From assembly GCA_035582835.1 (NCBI GenBank), contig JAYKAV010000778.1:2507236-2571235 (forward strand): a DNA stretch of 64,000 nt, read 5' to 3'. Below, one piece after another: positions 13,100 to 26,300 of this stretch. The notes under the pieces are model-generated. The model ran no database searches. It was given only the letters and a program-made list of their open reading frames with translations, and was not told where the DNA came from. The position numbers were made by a program, and so were the translations under genes. The DNA comes from Phoebastria nigripes (Eukaryota; Chordata; Aves; Procellariiformes; Diomedeidae). How positions within the stretch are numbered: position 1 is the first letter of the stretch; each line of letters begins with the position of its first letter.

Positions 13100-13680
13100 G
13101 CTGCTAGACTTCCAAGGCCTTTGCCTGCAAGCTCCTCTGACATCTCACTCAGCTTGGTCTGGAAGTGGGCAAGCCACGCTGCTTAGCGGCACTGGAGTTT
13201 TTAGAATATTGTGGGGTTCTGGGTGCTGAGCTACACCTTCATGCTCCCCTACTGTGCTGTGACAAGCTCGTTAAAGGGAGACCCTCAGAGTGAGCAACCA
13301 TCCAGTGAGTCCCCTGACCAGGATTCCTATGACAGGTAAGGACAGGACTGACCCAGGTGAAAGCTGAGATTTCAGCTCTGGCCAGGATGCTACCCTCGAG
13401 CTGAGCCGGGTGTGTTTGACCGAAAGTACTGCCAACTGCTGGAGGGAAATGTCGGTTCAGAGGCAGTTGGGGGGTTAAAGGCAATAAATAAATAACTTCG
13501 AATTAACCTTGCAGCGAGGATATGTGAATCATGGCAGACAATAACAATTATCTTAAGTAACAGAACCGGCTACGGAGCTGCTTTTTTGGATCTGAAGACC
13601 TGTATCTGCATGAGCCATGGCCGGCAAGCCTGTACCTAAATGGAAGCTGAAGGACTAAGAACATACAAGCTGCCTTTGAT
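13100..13680. other. GC/CpG-richer patch, possible exon-bearing segment
   Basis: This roughly 580-base patch is visibly richer in G+C and CpG than its flanks. It holds an open segment at 13205-13335 bounded by TTTTTAG on the left and CAG|GTAAGG on the right (see findings). It also has a good Kozak context, GAGCCATGG, at 13613-13621, opening a 13-codon frame that encodes MAGKPVPKWKLKD. No conserved domain is recognisable. It could be an exon of an unannotated transcript, a regulatory element, or a chance composition fluctuation. Confidence 0.3.
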
Positions 13681-15473
13681 TACAACAGAAGTAAGCGAAA
13701 TGAAACAGTATTTTGGTTCAGCAAAGACAGCAATGTAAATTCCAAAGATGAAGGTATTACAACAGTACTACAATACACAAAAGATGGATTTTCTTATAGG
13801 CAACCAACTCCTCTGACAACACCCACTCTTAGCAGATAGGTTCTGCATATCTTTTGGTGTAGCCTGGATGCCACCTTCTGCTTATGCCTACAAAAACTTT
13901 TTTTAGGAATTTTCATGGAAGAAAGCGATTTGAACTTTGGATCAAAGTAGAACTTGGTTTCAAGAACACTTCTGGTTTCAAGCTATTTTCATTTATTACT
14001 CTTTCATTTTCAGACATCCATTAAAACCCACATCTAACGCTATCCATAATGGACACCATTATTGACTCACAATGCCTTCTGTAGGTACTAGACAAGCCAG
14101 AGTTTTTACACAGAGCACTGTATTAACTCAGTGGACATTTTCCTTGTCTATGTCTACCTTAAGAGTTTGTACAATTAAAATGGGTTTTCCAACATGATAA
14201 ATGCTAATGGTTTAGGAGCAATTCCCTTAACGGACAATAAAGACAATTCTGTGAGGAATTAAAGCAAAATGAAAACAAAAACATTCTTCAGCTAATTAAG
14301 AACTTCTTAATTATGCTCATTTTACTTGGAAAAAATAGGTACCAAATAACATTAAGTTCTTATATGAAAGATATGAAGGACAACTGATACACATTCAATT
14401 AAATTTCAGATTAGAATAGGCTACTTTATATACCAAGCCTAAATCTACTGAACAATTTAATCAGTTAATTTATAAAGTCATTAAATGTAATAAAAACAGT
14501 GGCTTATACTGCCATGAAATCAAGACTGCCTACACCATTAAACTCCACATATATTTCTGGTCTAACAGAAAATTATACACATTATTGAAACATTAAAAAA
14601 GATAAACAAGAGCATTACAATGTACTTGTCCAGTACTAACCTGACATTTTTAATGTAGCTCATTGATGATTGATTTCTCCACTTAAAGTAGTTATTTCAC
14701 TGAATTAACATAGAAAATATTGCAGGTGCCAACTTGTCATGATTTTTCTTGCAGAATCTCCACTTGGAGCTCATCGCCATGCTCTGCTGTGTTGAGAGCT
14801 CCAAGTAGAAAACACACTTCTCAAAGGTAGATTTTACAAAATAGCAGCAAGGGAGGAACGCTGCAGTTGTACGTGTAAGTAATAACCTCCAAAGACAGCA
14901 GAGAAATGAAAAATGTTGCAAGTGCTTATTGCAGCAATTCTCAAACTTTTTCAGCTTGTTTCAGTGCTTCCTCCACACCCTTTTTCCAGGGGAGGTGCAG
15001 AGCTGTGCGTAGCCTAGAGACAACCAGGTCACATCTCATGGCAGAGAACAGCTTCCTGAACCACAGACCATTAGCACCAGGGACCATGAACCATGTAGTT
15101 TACCAAAGTTACTACGGCTCTCTAGGGTTCCTGAGACCAAAGACTGAAAATCTTTGGCACAGCAGAACCAACTTCCTCTTAGCTTAATAATTCCAGTTAG
15201 TCATACCAGCACATGGTTTTACTTGCATTTCTAGAAATACTGTAATAGCTGCTCTCCAGGGATGAGGCTGGTTAGTGGCAGCATGATTCCAACTGCAAGA
15301 GATTAAATGCTTTTCCATTGTCATTCTATTCTTTTTGCTGAGGCCAGCCAATAGGCCATGAAAGTGATGCTGAAAGCCCCCACAGTTTATAGTGGCTTTT
15401 TAGCAGTTAAAAGAAATGAGATAACTTGGGTCTTTTATGAATGAGCGGAGTCCAAAGAAAGTTTGGTGGCTCC

Positions 15474-15488
15474 TAATTTGCATAATTA
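15474..15488. promoter_or_regulatory. POU octamer flanked by inverted TAATT cores
   Basis: The 15-mer TAATTTGCATAATTA contains ATTTGCAT (15476-15483), the exact complement of the classical POU/Oct octamer ATGCAAAT. It is flanked by inverted TAATT and AATTA homeodomain cores. Such composite sites occur in developmental enhancers. The surrounding 15290-15560 also holds a CCAAT motif and TTTTATGA. The motif is certain. Binding or enhancer activity is only inference, since AT-rich DNA produces such strings by chance. Confidence 0.3.
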
Positions 15489-17358
15489 ACTGTAGAAAAA
15501 CTCAGCCATTTCCCCTCTGAGCCTTGATAGCCCAGTGAGTTGGCAGGAAATTACAAGCCTTGTTGGAGAAGAGGGTTAGATTTTTCTGTGAAGGTTTCCC
15601 AGTATGCTGCTGCTAAGGGACGCAATAAAAGCTAAAACCTTGGGCTCAAGATTGGAAACAATTTTGAAGCAACTGGTGCTTGCATGGTTGCTGGGAGCCG
15701 AAAACCGATGATGCTGGAAAAGAGCTCTGGATATTTGCTGACAGAGGGAACTCTTGCTGATAAATCTGATTTATTATTAATTCAGGTGAGTTCTGGCTGA
15801 ACTCTTTCATGGCAACGGACAGCAAAAGATTCTCCACCAGCAAACAACGGTTGGCATCTGAGCTAACTGCCAAGAGCAGGAAGCAGGCTAAGCTTTCAGC
15901 CCAACCACCTCTACCTATTAGTCCTCAGAGCAGGCAGGCAGCCTGAACTGTAATGTTCAGGCCCATCTCTAATAATAAAGGGCTTTAGCAGAAACTGAGG
16001 AAGTCTGCAACATGATGGAGAAAAGCATCTCAAAACTGGGACCGCTCAATCATTAGATCAAACTCTTACTCCAAGGCCTGAAGGCTCATTCTAGCAGCTA
16101 ACACTTTAAAGCTAAAGCCCTTGTGAATTAACCTTTTCACGCATATGGCGGAGACTACTGGACTGTGTAAGCTTCATTCCTCTGATTATCTGCTGTAGAG
16201 TCTAAGAAAATGTATTTTGTGATGGTCTGAACAGTAGTAGCATTTTTATTAAGGAAAGAGTACCAAACTGGGATGAACTGAGGTTTTGTCAGAAAAAGAT
16301 GATACCTACTTCACACTTTCATAAGTCAAATGTAAATTAATGCACTTAAAATCTGACTACTTGCAGCTTCAAATCACATGAGTATGTGTACACATGGGCA
16401 CGTACACACAGCACATAAGACAGGATCCTTTTGTAGACAGAGATACTATTTTTCAAGCCTGAGAGGTAGACAAGAGCATTATCAAATCCTTTTTCCACAG
16501 AATGACCGTCACTAACATAATGGTTACAACAGCTAGAAAGAATATTAGTGAATCGAAAGAGACTACACTGCCCCTTCTGATACCTTCTTTCAGGAAGAAA
16601 TATAGCCTGCTGTACTTTGCTGCAAAACCTAAATTCTTTCTCCACCAAGTACATATTGATTTTTTGGAAGTCTGATTATCAGTAGATGAGAAAGCCCCAC
16701 ACAGTGGATGATTTACCCTCTCAAGGATGCATCAGTTATCCAAAAGAATTATATTGATTATTCTGTATCATCACCTGTAGTTCCTAGATTTGTGATAGGG
16801 GTATCAGAGAATTACAGCACTGTTTTAAAGGAATGGATTAAGCAAATATTTGTACTACTAACCTGAATGCCCACCCTTGAAGCGTCATGCATTCTAATTC
16901 TGCTACCCACAGCAGCTGACCTTTCAATTTGCTTTCTCAGTCCCTAAAAAGAGAGCAAACAGTATACATTGCCCATTGTCCAGTTATTAACCCAGAAATA
17001 CTTTTTTAGTTCCACTAAATAATGAGTTATTTTACATAATAAGACCCATGGTTAAAACTGTAAACTGCTTCTAGAAAACTTTCTATATGGCTTAGCAGTC
17101 AAGCAGAAAGTGCTACAAGTCCAGTGTAACACTTTGTACCAGCAGGAGCTACTTACTAATTTCTTTTGTTGAAGGAAACTTCTAATTTGTGATTTATTGT
17201 TCAAAACAAATGGCAAAGCTAGACACATTCTGTAGAGTTTGCCTATATGTAGTGAAAGACTCATTGTATCACAGTTACAGCAAGACATCCAGATGTCCTG
17301 TAATTTTAGGAAATTTTAAATTTTACATGGGGTCAAAGTCTCCTAATTTCCACTGGGG

Positions 17359-17383
17359 TTTGTTTGTTTGTTTGTTTGTTTTT
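17359..17383. repeat. (TTTG)n microsatellite
   Basis: About five TTTG units ending in a T run. A tetranucleotide microsatellite with no associated element. Confidence 0.9.
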
Positions 17384-19011
17384 AAATTCTAGCCTGATTA
17401 ATGTAACAACAATAACTGATTCAGGTAATGATTTTAAACAATCATTAGGAAATACTGAACAGATCCCAGTTCTCAGTTTCCACTTCCAATACATAAGAAG
17501 CTTTATTTAGAGAATGAAATAAGCTTGAATCAAACTGATAGAAGCTCCATGAATTTTAAACTTTATTGTACAGCACAATGTAGCAGGAACGAAATTACTT
17601 TCTGTTAACTATAGCATTAGCTCTCATTATGCAGTTCTATCATACATAAATGGAAAAATCTTCTTTAATCCTTACTAAATAAGACAAAGACATTGAGTGA
17701 ACTATTTTAAGTTTAGATCTTCTTATCAGAAGTCTTCATGTTAAAGGCATACAGAGCTTTGATATTAAAGCAACTGTCTCTGCAAGAATACTCACATATT
17801 AAATTAGATTATTTCTTCCCCAGAACTCAACATCACCAGAAATCTTTTAGGAAATTAAATTCCCAGATGTCTAAAAAAAATATAAAAGCAACTGTGTCTT
17901 TAAAGTGATTCTGACCTAATGTTGTAGAACTAAACCAGACTACTATTATCTGATATATTCACTTCTATACTGGTTCCACATTTCTGACTGTGCATTGGGT
18001 TGGCTTTAGACTATGAGCAACACTGGGTTTTGGGTTGGTTTTTTGCCAGATTAATACAGTTTGAGTTTTTTCCTCAGTTGAGCAAGCTATTTCACACCAA
18101 CACCATGAACTCAGTTACGGAGGAAAAACTTCCAGCCCAGGGTAAAGTTACACTCTACAGCTCAGTATTTTTTTTTTCAGTTCTAGCCAGCTGAAGTGGC
18201 TCAGCAGAGTGCAACAGCCGCTGGAGCCAGCACAAGGAAGGGAGTAAGCCTGTGGACTGGGAGCAGAAATGCTCCTTTCAGTGGTAGTGAACAATGCAAT
18301 TGGCTCAGCCGTAACACATAATTTGACCCAAGGATAAAATATCACAAGTCAGCTTTGTCTGAGCTCACTGGAGCCATGTACATTTACACTCGCTGAGGAT
18401 TTATCTTCATAAATTCATACTTCCCTAAGAGTGTAAAAAACTCAAGGGCATATACTATGACAGGAAGTGGTGCCTCTCCTATTCCTGAAAAAAGTCATGG
18501 CCCTTTGCTCAAGAACAGCTTTTGTCAACAGCTACACGCACTGCTCAATAATCAAATGATTCCAACAAGGTTGTCGAAAAAGAACTCTCCTGCACAGGAT
18601 GCTGGTAAAGATCTGATTTTTACACAGCTACAGTATTTTCCTTTTACCTGAAGCTTGCTACTTCACCTTTATGAGAAGCAAAGGAACACTGTTGATGCTG
18701 TAGTAAACATAACTAGCATTTAAATACAGTGAAAACACATGGTCTCTTCTGCTCTTAAAAGTGCAAAACAGTGGTTTATGTGCTAGCTGAAAACCTGGCT
18801 TCAAATTGTTCAGGTCAGCAATTCTAGAAGGGTAATTTATTTTAAATATATATACAGGTCTTCTTAAGCATTTTATTCCATTGAACCCTACATTGACTTG
18901 GAGGAACTCATTCACTGAGACACTAACCCTGCAAGTTATGTACAGCCCCCAGTGACAAACAGGGCAGCAGAGGGTACAAGCACAGTCAGCCACCACACTT
19001 AAGCTTCCACC

Positions 19012-19035
19012 AAGTACTTCCACAAGTACTTCCAC
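19012..19035. repeat. 12-bp tandem duplication
   Basis: AAGTACTTCCAC occurs twice with no spacer (19012-19023 and 19024-19035). It is a small local duplication, probably replication slippage. Confidence 0.9.
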
Positions 19036-19413
19036 TCTCCTCCTTCCTCTGCTATTTTGCCTTCTTTTCTTTTGCTCCTTGTCCCTACCCTATATGATCC
19101 CATCCTGCCCCTTACAGCCCACCTCCTTCCCCTTGCACCAGCTTTGGAGTTTGTCAGATCCCTTGCTGAGTTGGTTCAATTTGCTAAGCCTGCAGGAAAA
19201 AAGTCCCAGGAAAATTACTTTCCCCCCCACCTCCTGTTATTGTAGCTTCCTGCCAGTTTAGTGAGTTGAACAGGCTCACAAAGGGGTGTGCTAAGTGGCA
19301 AAGCTCGTGTAATGGAAGTGCCCAGAGCAAGCCGATAGTAATTGAGGGGGGAGCGTGTGTGCGGAGATAGAAAGAATGCAGTGCTGGGAACGATCCCTTT
19401 GGCAGAAGTGAGG

Positions 19414-19419
19414 TATAAA
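19414..19419 (+). promoter_or_regulatory. TATAAA motif in a locally G-rich context
   Basis: TATAAA follows a G-rich stretch (GAGGGGGGAGCG near 19344-19355). The arrangement is weakly promoter-like, but no open frame, CpG island or recognisable first exon follows. It is most likely chance. Confidence 0.12.
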
Positions 19420-20149
19420 TGGGCTCGGAGATATAGCCAATCCATACTTTGAGGCAAGCAGAGATTTGCCATCTTGTTTGGATCACTCTACAGCAGAGCC
19501 AGGCATTAATCATGTGGCCTTGGCTGCTAAGTTNTGTATTTTAGCCATAAAAGTCTTCTCTGCCTAGCAATCGTATGTGCCATACTACCCCTGTACTACG
19601 TAATCAAAAGACAGGGATACATACGTCCATCTTGAATGAGGAAAAGGAAACAATGAACGCTTCTTGCACTTTCAGCACAGGGTTTTCTTCAACTAAAAGG
19701 CACTGAACAGCATTCACCAGACTTAAGGCCAGTGTAATGACTCCAGTAAATATTAGGAAGGAGATAAAAAAAAAAAGCACAAGTTTTATTGGTTTCAACG
19801 GAATATGTTCCAAAATGACTCCTCAAGGATGCACAGAAGGAACACCAGATAAAATAATGCTGTTAAAAATGAAAAAGCATAGCAAACAATGTATTTCATG
19901 TTTCTCAGAGTAGTTACAAGCAGGCAGACTCGGTGCAAGGCTTTTTATAATCTTACACAGATACAAAAGCAGTCTGACTTTGCTGCCCCTTGTATTCTGC
20001 TATCCTGTGTGGCTGCCTCAGCTGCACATTTGTCTCCCTCCATTTCCAGGGCCTCCTACGTGGATAAGCTGATTGAATAGCTCCCTGCAGCTCTGACCTA
20101 CTATCCTGCCTTGGAATGAACAACTGGATGTAGCATGACAAGATGGTGT

Positions 20150-20345
20150 TACAGAAGACTCTTTGTGGCCTTAAAGTTACTAGGGTCTATCCTCATTGCA
20201 ATCTAGATTTTAACCCTCTGATGTGCTCAAAGTCATGGGCTCAGACAGCATTCGTCTGGGAAATTCCACCGACATCGCTGGAGTTCCCCAACACATCCGG
20301 AGCCAGGGCGCGGACAGACCATATTCCGACATCGCCTGGAGAACC
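20150..20345. other. Small CpG-richer patch with spaced direct repeat
   Basis: The patch has more CpG and G+C than its flanks, and CCGACATCGC occurs twice, at 20269-20278 and 20326-20335, 57 bases apart, each followed closely by TGGAG. Its composition breaks sharply into T-rich DNA after about 20385. It could be a fragment of an LTR or other repeat that I do not recognise, or a regulatory element. There is no convincing coding frame. Confidence 0.35.
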
Positions 20346-23300
20346 TCATGAGTTTCAGACAATTGAAAAGTGAAAATTCCAAGTTCTTTTCCAGATTCTT
20401 TTTTCTGTTTCTCTTAATTATTTTTTATACTTACAGTTATCTGCTATAACCCTCTTTATTGGCCATAGGCTTCTTTAATTGTTTCTGTCTATCTACCATC
20501 TGTTTGCAAATCAACGAAAGGGAAGCTAAAATGACTAAGTATTCAACTCCTTGTGTCTAGGTTTGGATTTTTTTTTATCATTGCGCATAAAATACAAGGA
20601 TAGACGTTCTAATAAATGCAAAGGTATAATTCTCTTTTGTATTTGCAGTTAGATATGCATAAGTGATATTTAGATACAGTAATCCTCTAGGACAAGATTC
20701 TAATTTGCTGAATGTACATGTTGCAAAACAGGTCAGGGACCTCTCAGAGAGCTGGTTGCAGCTCCCACAAGTTCTGACCAAACCCTCATGCTAATTAAGC
20801 AGATTGCAATGGTTTGTCACATGGAGGAGTACAGGCAGCAAAGCATAAGCCACAGTTTTCCCTGCTGTTCTCCAAAGGCTGCAACAAGGATAATAAAAAG
20901 ATGTAGAAAGGTTCAATACCACTGAAAACTTCTCTTTATACGCTAACACCTCTAAACAGTGTGAGTGGGCCAAAGAAATAAGGTTTTAACATTAATGACA
21001 GATTCTTTATTCCAGCTTTCTATACTATACCCAACAAACCAAACCTAATATTCTCCATATGTAACTAGCAACTTATATTTTCATATATGTTATAAAGAGG
21101 AGCAAATTAATTCTCATAAGGTATATAATNAATATAGCTGAAAAACAAGCATTGCATTCTGCGGGGAAAATTATCTACACACACACCCCCGCTCCATTTT
21201 GGCTCTATTTTTCATCTGCATTAGGCTGAAGCCAAGCTGTTTCCAAGCGCATGAGACATCAACCCAGCACACAACCCAGTCAGAACATGCAACCAGAACA
21301 CCTTGAAATTACCAACTTGTTAAAACAATCACAAAGGAGGGGACAGAAAAATCTAAAATAGGAAAATTCTAAAAGAAAATCGATATATGCAGTTCACAGG
21401 CAGAGTTATCAGGATACTTATCCCCAGTGGTGGCACCTGGATTTGTTATACTGCCCTAATTATGTTAGGTATCTTCTGTGTGAACTGAGTGCCCTAACAT
21501 GCTTTTATAGATTTCTCCACATTTTGTCCTGGAGCTAATTGTTGAAGGCAGTAAGTCTCTGCAAAAAGGCTTGCTGAATTATTGAGGCTGTGCTGTTGGG
21601 AAAAACACCACACTGATCAGTGGTTTATTCCATCTGGTGTAAGAAACAGAGTCAAGTGCATTCAGCTGAAGAGAGCACTTTTAAAAATCATGTTACTTAC
21701 TCTTTTTTTTTCCCCCCAATGGAACACCTTGCTAACAAGGCTTAATGAAAAGCAGCAGAACTTGACCCTAAATGATTTACATGGAGTCCAGAAGCTGCTG
21801 CCATTGAAAAACACCTGTTGTGTACATGAACTTTGGTAGATTAAAATTAAGATTTTAATGTGAAATGGAGTTGCAATACCTCTGATTGTTTCTGGTAAAC
21901 CTTTATCATTGATGCCTACAGAAAAACCTATGTCTCTATTTCAGTGTTAGACATTATATGAGATTCCTCTAACTAACAGATCTTTTACAAATGTAAGTTA
22001 AGGGCACAAGAAAGTTATTTTTCTGCAATCAGAATTAAAGAGTTGACTTTGTCTACTGTAGCACCAATACAAACTTTTGTGATACTTGTGGGATGATAAT
22101 TTTCACAGTGGTAGTTCTATCAATGCTCTTAGCAACCTTTCCAGTCTCTCTTGAGAGCTTTCACACTCCAAACGTGTTAGCAAAGAGTTGGAGTTGTTGC
22201 AGCAGGTNAAAGCACAGAAAACAAACCTGCTGGACAAAGGTCCTTCTTACTGATGCAGTACAAATTGGGAATACTATTAAAAAATACTTTCTGTTACAAA
22301 TATTTTTTCCAACATCCTAGGAGCAGAGCCTCAAAAAAACCTGAAGGTGACCAAGTGTGGGAAAACTGCATTTAATACTACAGCTTCTTGTACTAAAGTG
22401 CTTCAAATTAAAGGACAATGAAGTATCTTTTAAAATTTTACAATAAGGGATCGTAATGCCTTAGATTCACATGTAAAATGTTACCGAAGTTAATGCAAGA
22501 GCTTAGAAACCTAATCTAATAAAGAAATACACACCTGTGGTATTAAAGACAGAATTCATCTCGCTTAACGTGAGTTGTCTATAAAGCGTGTATCTGAGCT
22601 CTGTTCAATTAGTGGAGAGACACAGAGAGACACTGGCATTTCTTGAGCGTGATTCTGCTTTACAGACTGAGACATCTCTTTAGGATGCTATTAACGACAG
22701 GCTAGAAATGCTTATTTTTCTCCATTTACTATAAAGGGAATGTAGATGACAAGCTCAGACATAGATAATAATACATGCCTACATTTGGGCAGTTGAATCC
22801 TATCTTAATGTTGTAAAAAGCTTTTGAAAGAGGCTGTATAATCAAGATTTTTTGCTTTAGCATTTATATCACTTTGAGATTTCATGGTTTGCTTTGATAT
22901 AAAATCAGAACTGGCTGTTGGAGGAAAAGCTTTCATATATTCAAAGTAAAGTAAGGAATTGTAATTATAAAAAAATTGTCAGCACGGGTTTAGATTAAAA
23001 ACAGGTTGAAGGCCATAAACGAAGACCGTGGCTGAATACCAGGCAGGGAGCAAGACGAGACAGGGTATTTGGAACTGCCAACACATCTAGTCGTGATTAA
23101 TTTTGTCACTAGGTAGCTGGAAATAAGAAGCAATACCATTTCAATGAATCTGCTCATAATATTAAGCTTCAATGAAATTGAAATACTAATATGGATTAAA
23201 AAAACATTACTAGGGTGGAAAAAAAATAGGCAAGAGTTCCCCCAGGAAAATAAGATTCAGACTGGAATAAATGCAAGCTAATAGCTGAAGAATGAAAATC

Positions 23301-26300
23301 CAAACTAAGGATATTCAAGAGAGGGGACAATTTGGAAATCAGTAATTTTGAAATAAACCTAGGGGTGATAGTGGAAAGCTAATTAGACCTCTATTCGCAA
23401 CGCAATATGTAAGTCTGAAAGGTTAATGTAATTTTTTGTCACATAGACATACACATTATATAAACCACAAAGAACTAATAGTCTCTTCTCTACAGCCTGA
23501 CTACACCTGACATACTGCCCTAGGTTCTAAGAAACTCGTTATTATGATTTAGAAGAGTAACTTATGACACTTAATCTCAGTATTTTTGAACAACTAGGTT
23601 CAGCTGACATTTCTCAAACAATTTTATGAGGATTTTGTCAACTTTAATAAGCTGTACGCTAGATAAAACGGAATGACTGTATTATCCATAATGACTAACC
23701 ATGTTTTCCACCTGATTTTAGTCTGTTTGAAAGTTTTTCAGGCCTAATTCAAACTTTCAATTAACATCTCTATAAGGCAAAAAATCTAGACACTGCATCA
23801 TCTCACCTTCTGAAGACACTGGCTAGATACTGCTCAAATGCAAAATCCACTGCCTCCCCGTACGGCCAGTCTGCCCTTTCCTCCACACATCCAGGAGACT
23901 GGTGACTTATAGGCGCCAACGTTACTAACTTCAAAGGTATTTTTAAAGCGTGCTGACATTCAATGTATTAAGATATCNGTTAAGCAGAGTTGACAGAAGA
24001 AACCTGACAGTTTGGAAATTATTTTACCTTAAAGATTACAGTTAAAAGTGAAGATTATTTATAAATAAAGCAACCATCTACTCAAACAGGATGCAAATGA
24101 CCACCTTTCTCACAGAAATACTCTCTCTTGTGAATGTCATTGCTAACATTACCATCGCATTTCTGCCGACAAGTGAGGATCAAGAATGCAATAGATCAGT
24201 AATGGTAGAAGAGGGAGCTGAGAGAAAATATTTTCTGTTGTTTTAGAATTCTGTTAAAATTCTTTCAGCTTTCAGACTTTCAAAGTGCAACACAACTAAA
24301 AAGACTATTATTAATTGCAGGGAAAAGGCTTTTCTTTGCCTTCTGCATTGATGACTGTGGCAACTTTTCCTATTCTGCTGTTCTTAATAATAGATACAAA
24401 CAAGCAGAAATCTCTGCTGAAGCTGCTGACCAGTTACTTGAGACCATACCTAGGACACAAAAATTGGTAGATCTTTGTTGATTTATTTCTGCTTAGGTAC
24501 TTTGCAATGGTTTGATGGGACTCCCTGTTAGAGTGATGACAGCACCCATCAAATACAGGCTGTTGAAAAGTTTGCCTTTTTTTCTTTTTTCTTTTTCCTG
24601 GAAAAGTTCTTCACCCAGGTTGTCAGCATCAACTTTCTTTTTTTCCCCAGTCTGTTTCAAGAAACATAGGGCCAAATGGCTGACTGTATTATTATTTCCT
24701 CATGGCTCTACTTCTGCTAGCAATCCAACCACTGTAGTCAGTACTTCAAGCCCTTGCTCATATCTCTGAAAATATCTGAAATTGCTATTATCCTTTGGGA
24801 ACTAAATAGTAAAATTTGAAATTGTCTTTCAAAATAATTTGAAGTGAGACTTGATAAGTTCATAAGCTCAGGGTGCTTGCTTGTCAGAATTTGAATCCCT
24901 GGGGATAGGTTTGCTGTAAATTTCAACATGTCATTGATTTTCTCTCTACAGAAATGAANCTTCTGTTTGGATCTGCAGCCTGCTACCCACACACATTTGA
25001 AAAGTAGATGATTGTAATTTTCTAGCTTAAGAGCAGTTCTATAAATACAACCCAACATTCAGTTTTAGAGAAGAAAATGTGTCTGGAAGAACTACGTGTG
25101 CAAGTGTTCTGCTACCGTGAGTAAGTCTTGCTGAGAAAATGGCACCAAAACTTATATTTTCTGTAGCTTGCCAATGTGTCATCAGAAGCCATTTCAGCAA
25201 GGGACTGTTCCATGAAAAATGAATGTGCTACACAATCAAGCCCAAAAGAATTTGTCAAATCAGCGATTTGCTAGATAAGCCAATGTCAATGTAAAGCAAA
25301 ACAAACTTTTTTTATCCCTGCTACTTTTAATGAAGTAGGATATTACACTGCACAACACGAGACATATAAAGTAGTAAATGCTCTCAGCTAGATGACTCCA
25401 ACAGCACTGTACTCACCACAATAGTGGCTACTTTCTGGCCAGCACAAACCACCTCCTGTGCCATCAGCTAACAGACAGATCCTCAATTCCCACAGCTCCA
25501 GTTCATAAATATTTTTCCAATATTCCTTCACTGAACATAACCTACCAGCTAAAATCTCAACTGCCTTTTAAAATGTTAAATGCTATCAGTGATACTAAAA
25601 AAAATACACTGCTGCTGCAAATCACCCCCCAAAACCACTTCCTTAACCAGGAAAAATACTATCTCTAATGAGCATGTTGTTCTTAACATAGCATTTATTT
25701 GAGGAAACTGAGCTAGCTAATTGCACAAAATGTAAGGGATGATATTTAGTAAAGACGACTCTGTGACATAAGTGAAGAGAATCCCCTTAATTGAATGTTT
25801 ACTTTCCTTCTTTCACATTTTGAGAAGGAGAATCAGTAGAGGTTTTTTTCTCTTATGGCTTTTCTGCCTTTAAAAAACTCTAGTAGAAGCTGAAAAGAGG
25901 TTTCCTTCAGTATTCAGAAGATGTATTTTATCAGCAAACTCCAGATCCTGGATATTTCAAGGTATTTTCTCCATAGAATTCCACAGTCAAGCCTCCTGTT
26001 GATCCCCATCATTGTTTGAAAGTCTCTCCTATTTAAAAATTGCTAAAATCTTTCAATTTAATGTCTTAATACCATGAACTGATTCAGATGAAAATGAAGT
26101 GATGAAACATAACTGCATAAATGCAGCACCTATACTGGTATTGCTGTTGATGAATACTAGCTAAGAGGTGTTTCTCTAGGCTTTTCTAGTGTGCTACCTT
26201 GGGTGTCAAGTTTTCCTGAGGCGGGGGGGGAATTAAAAAAGGCAAAAAAAACCCCAGAAGTATTTCCATCCCAACTAACTGACCTTACAGATGACAGTGC

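Larger units (their letters stand above)
13681..20149. other. AT-rich noncoding DNA
   Basis: About 6.5 kb with no recognisable gene. The longest open frame is 125 codons (minus strand, 18658-19035) and shows no domain. Minor items are a perfect POU octamer flanked by inverted TAATT cores (15474-15488), a (TTTG)n microsatellite (17359-17383), a 12-bp tandem duplication (19012-19035), a TATAAA motif (19414-19419), and an undetermined base (19534). Confidence 0.7.
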
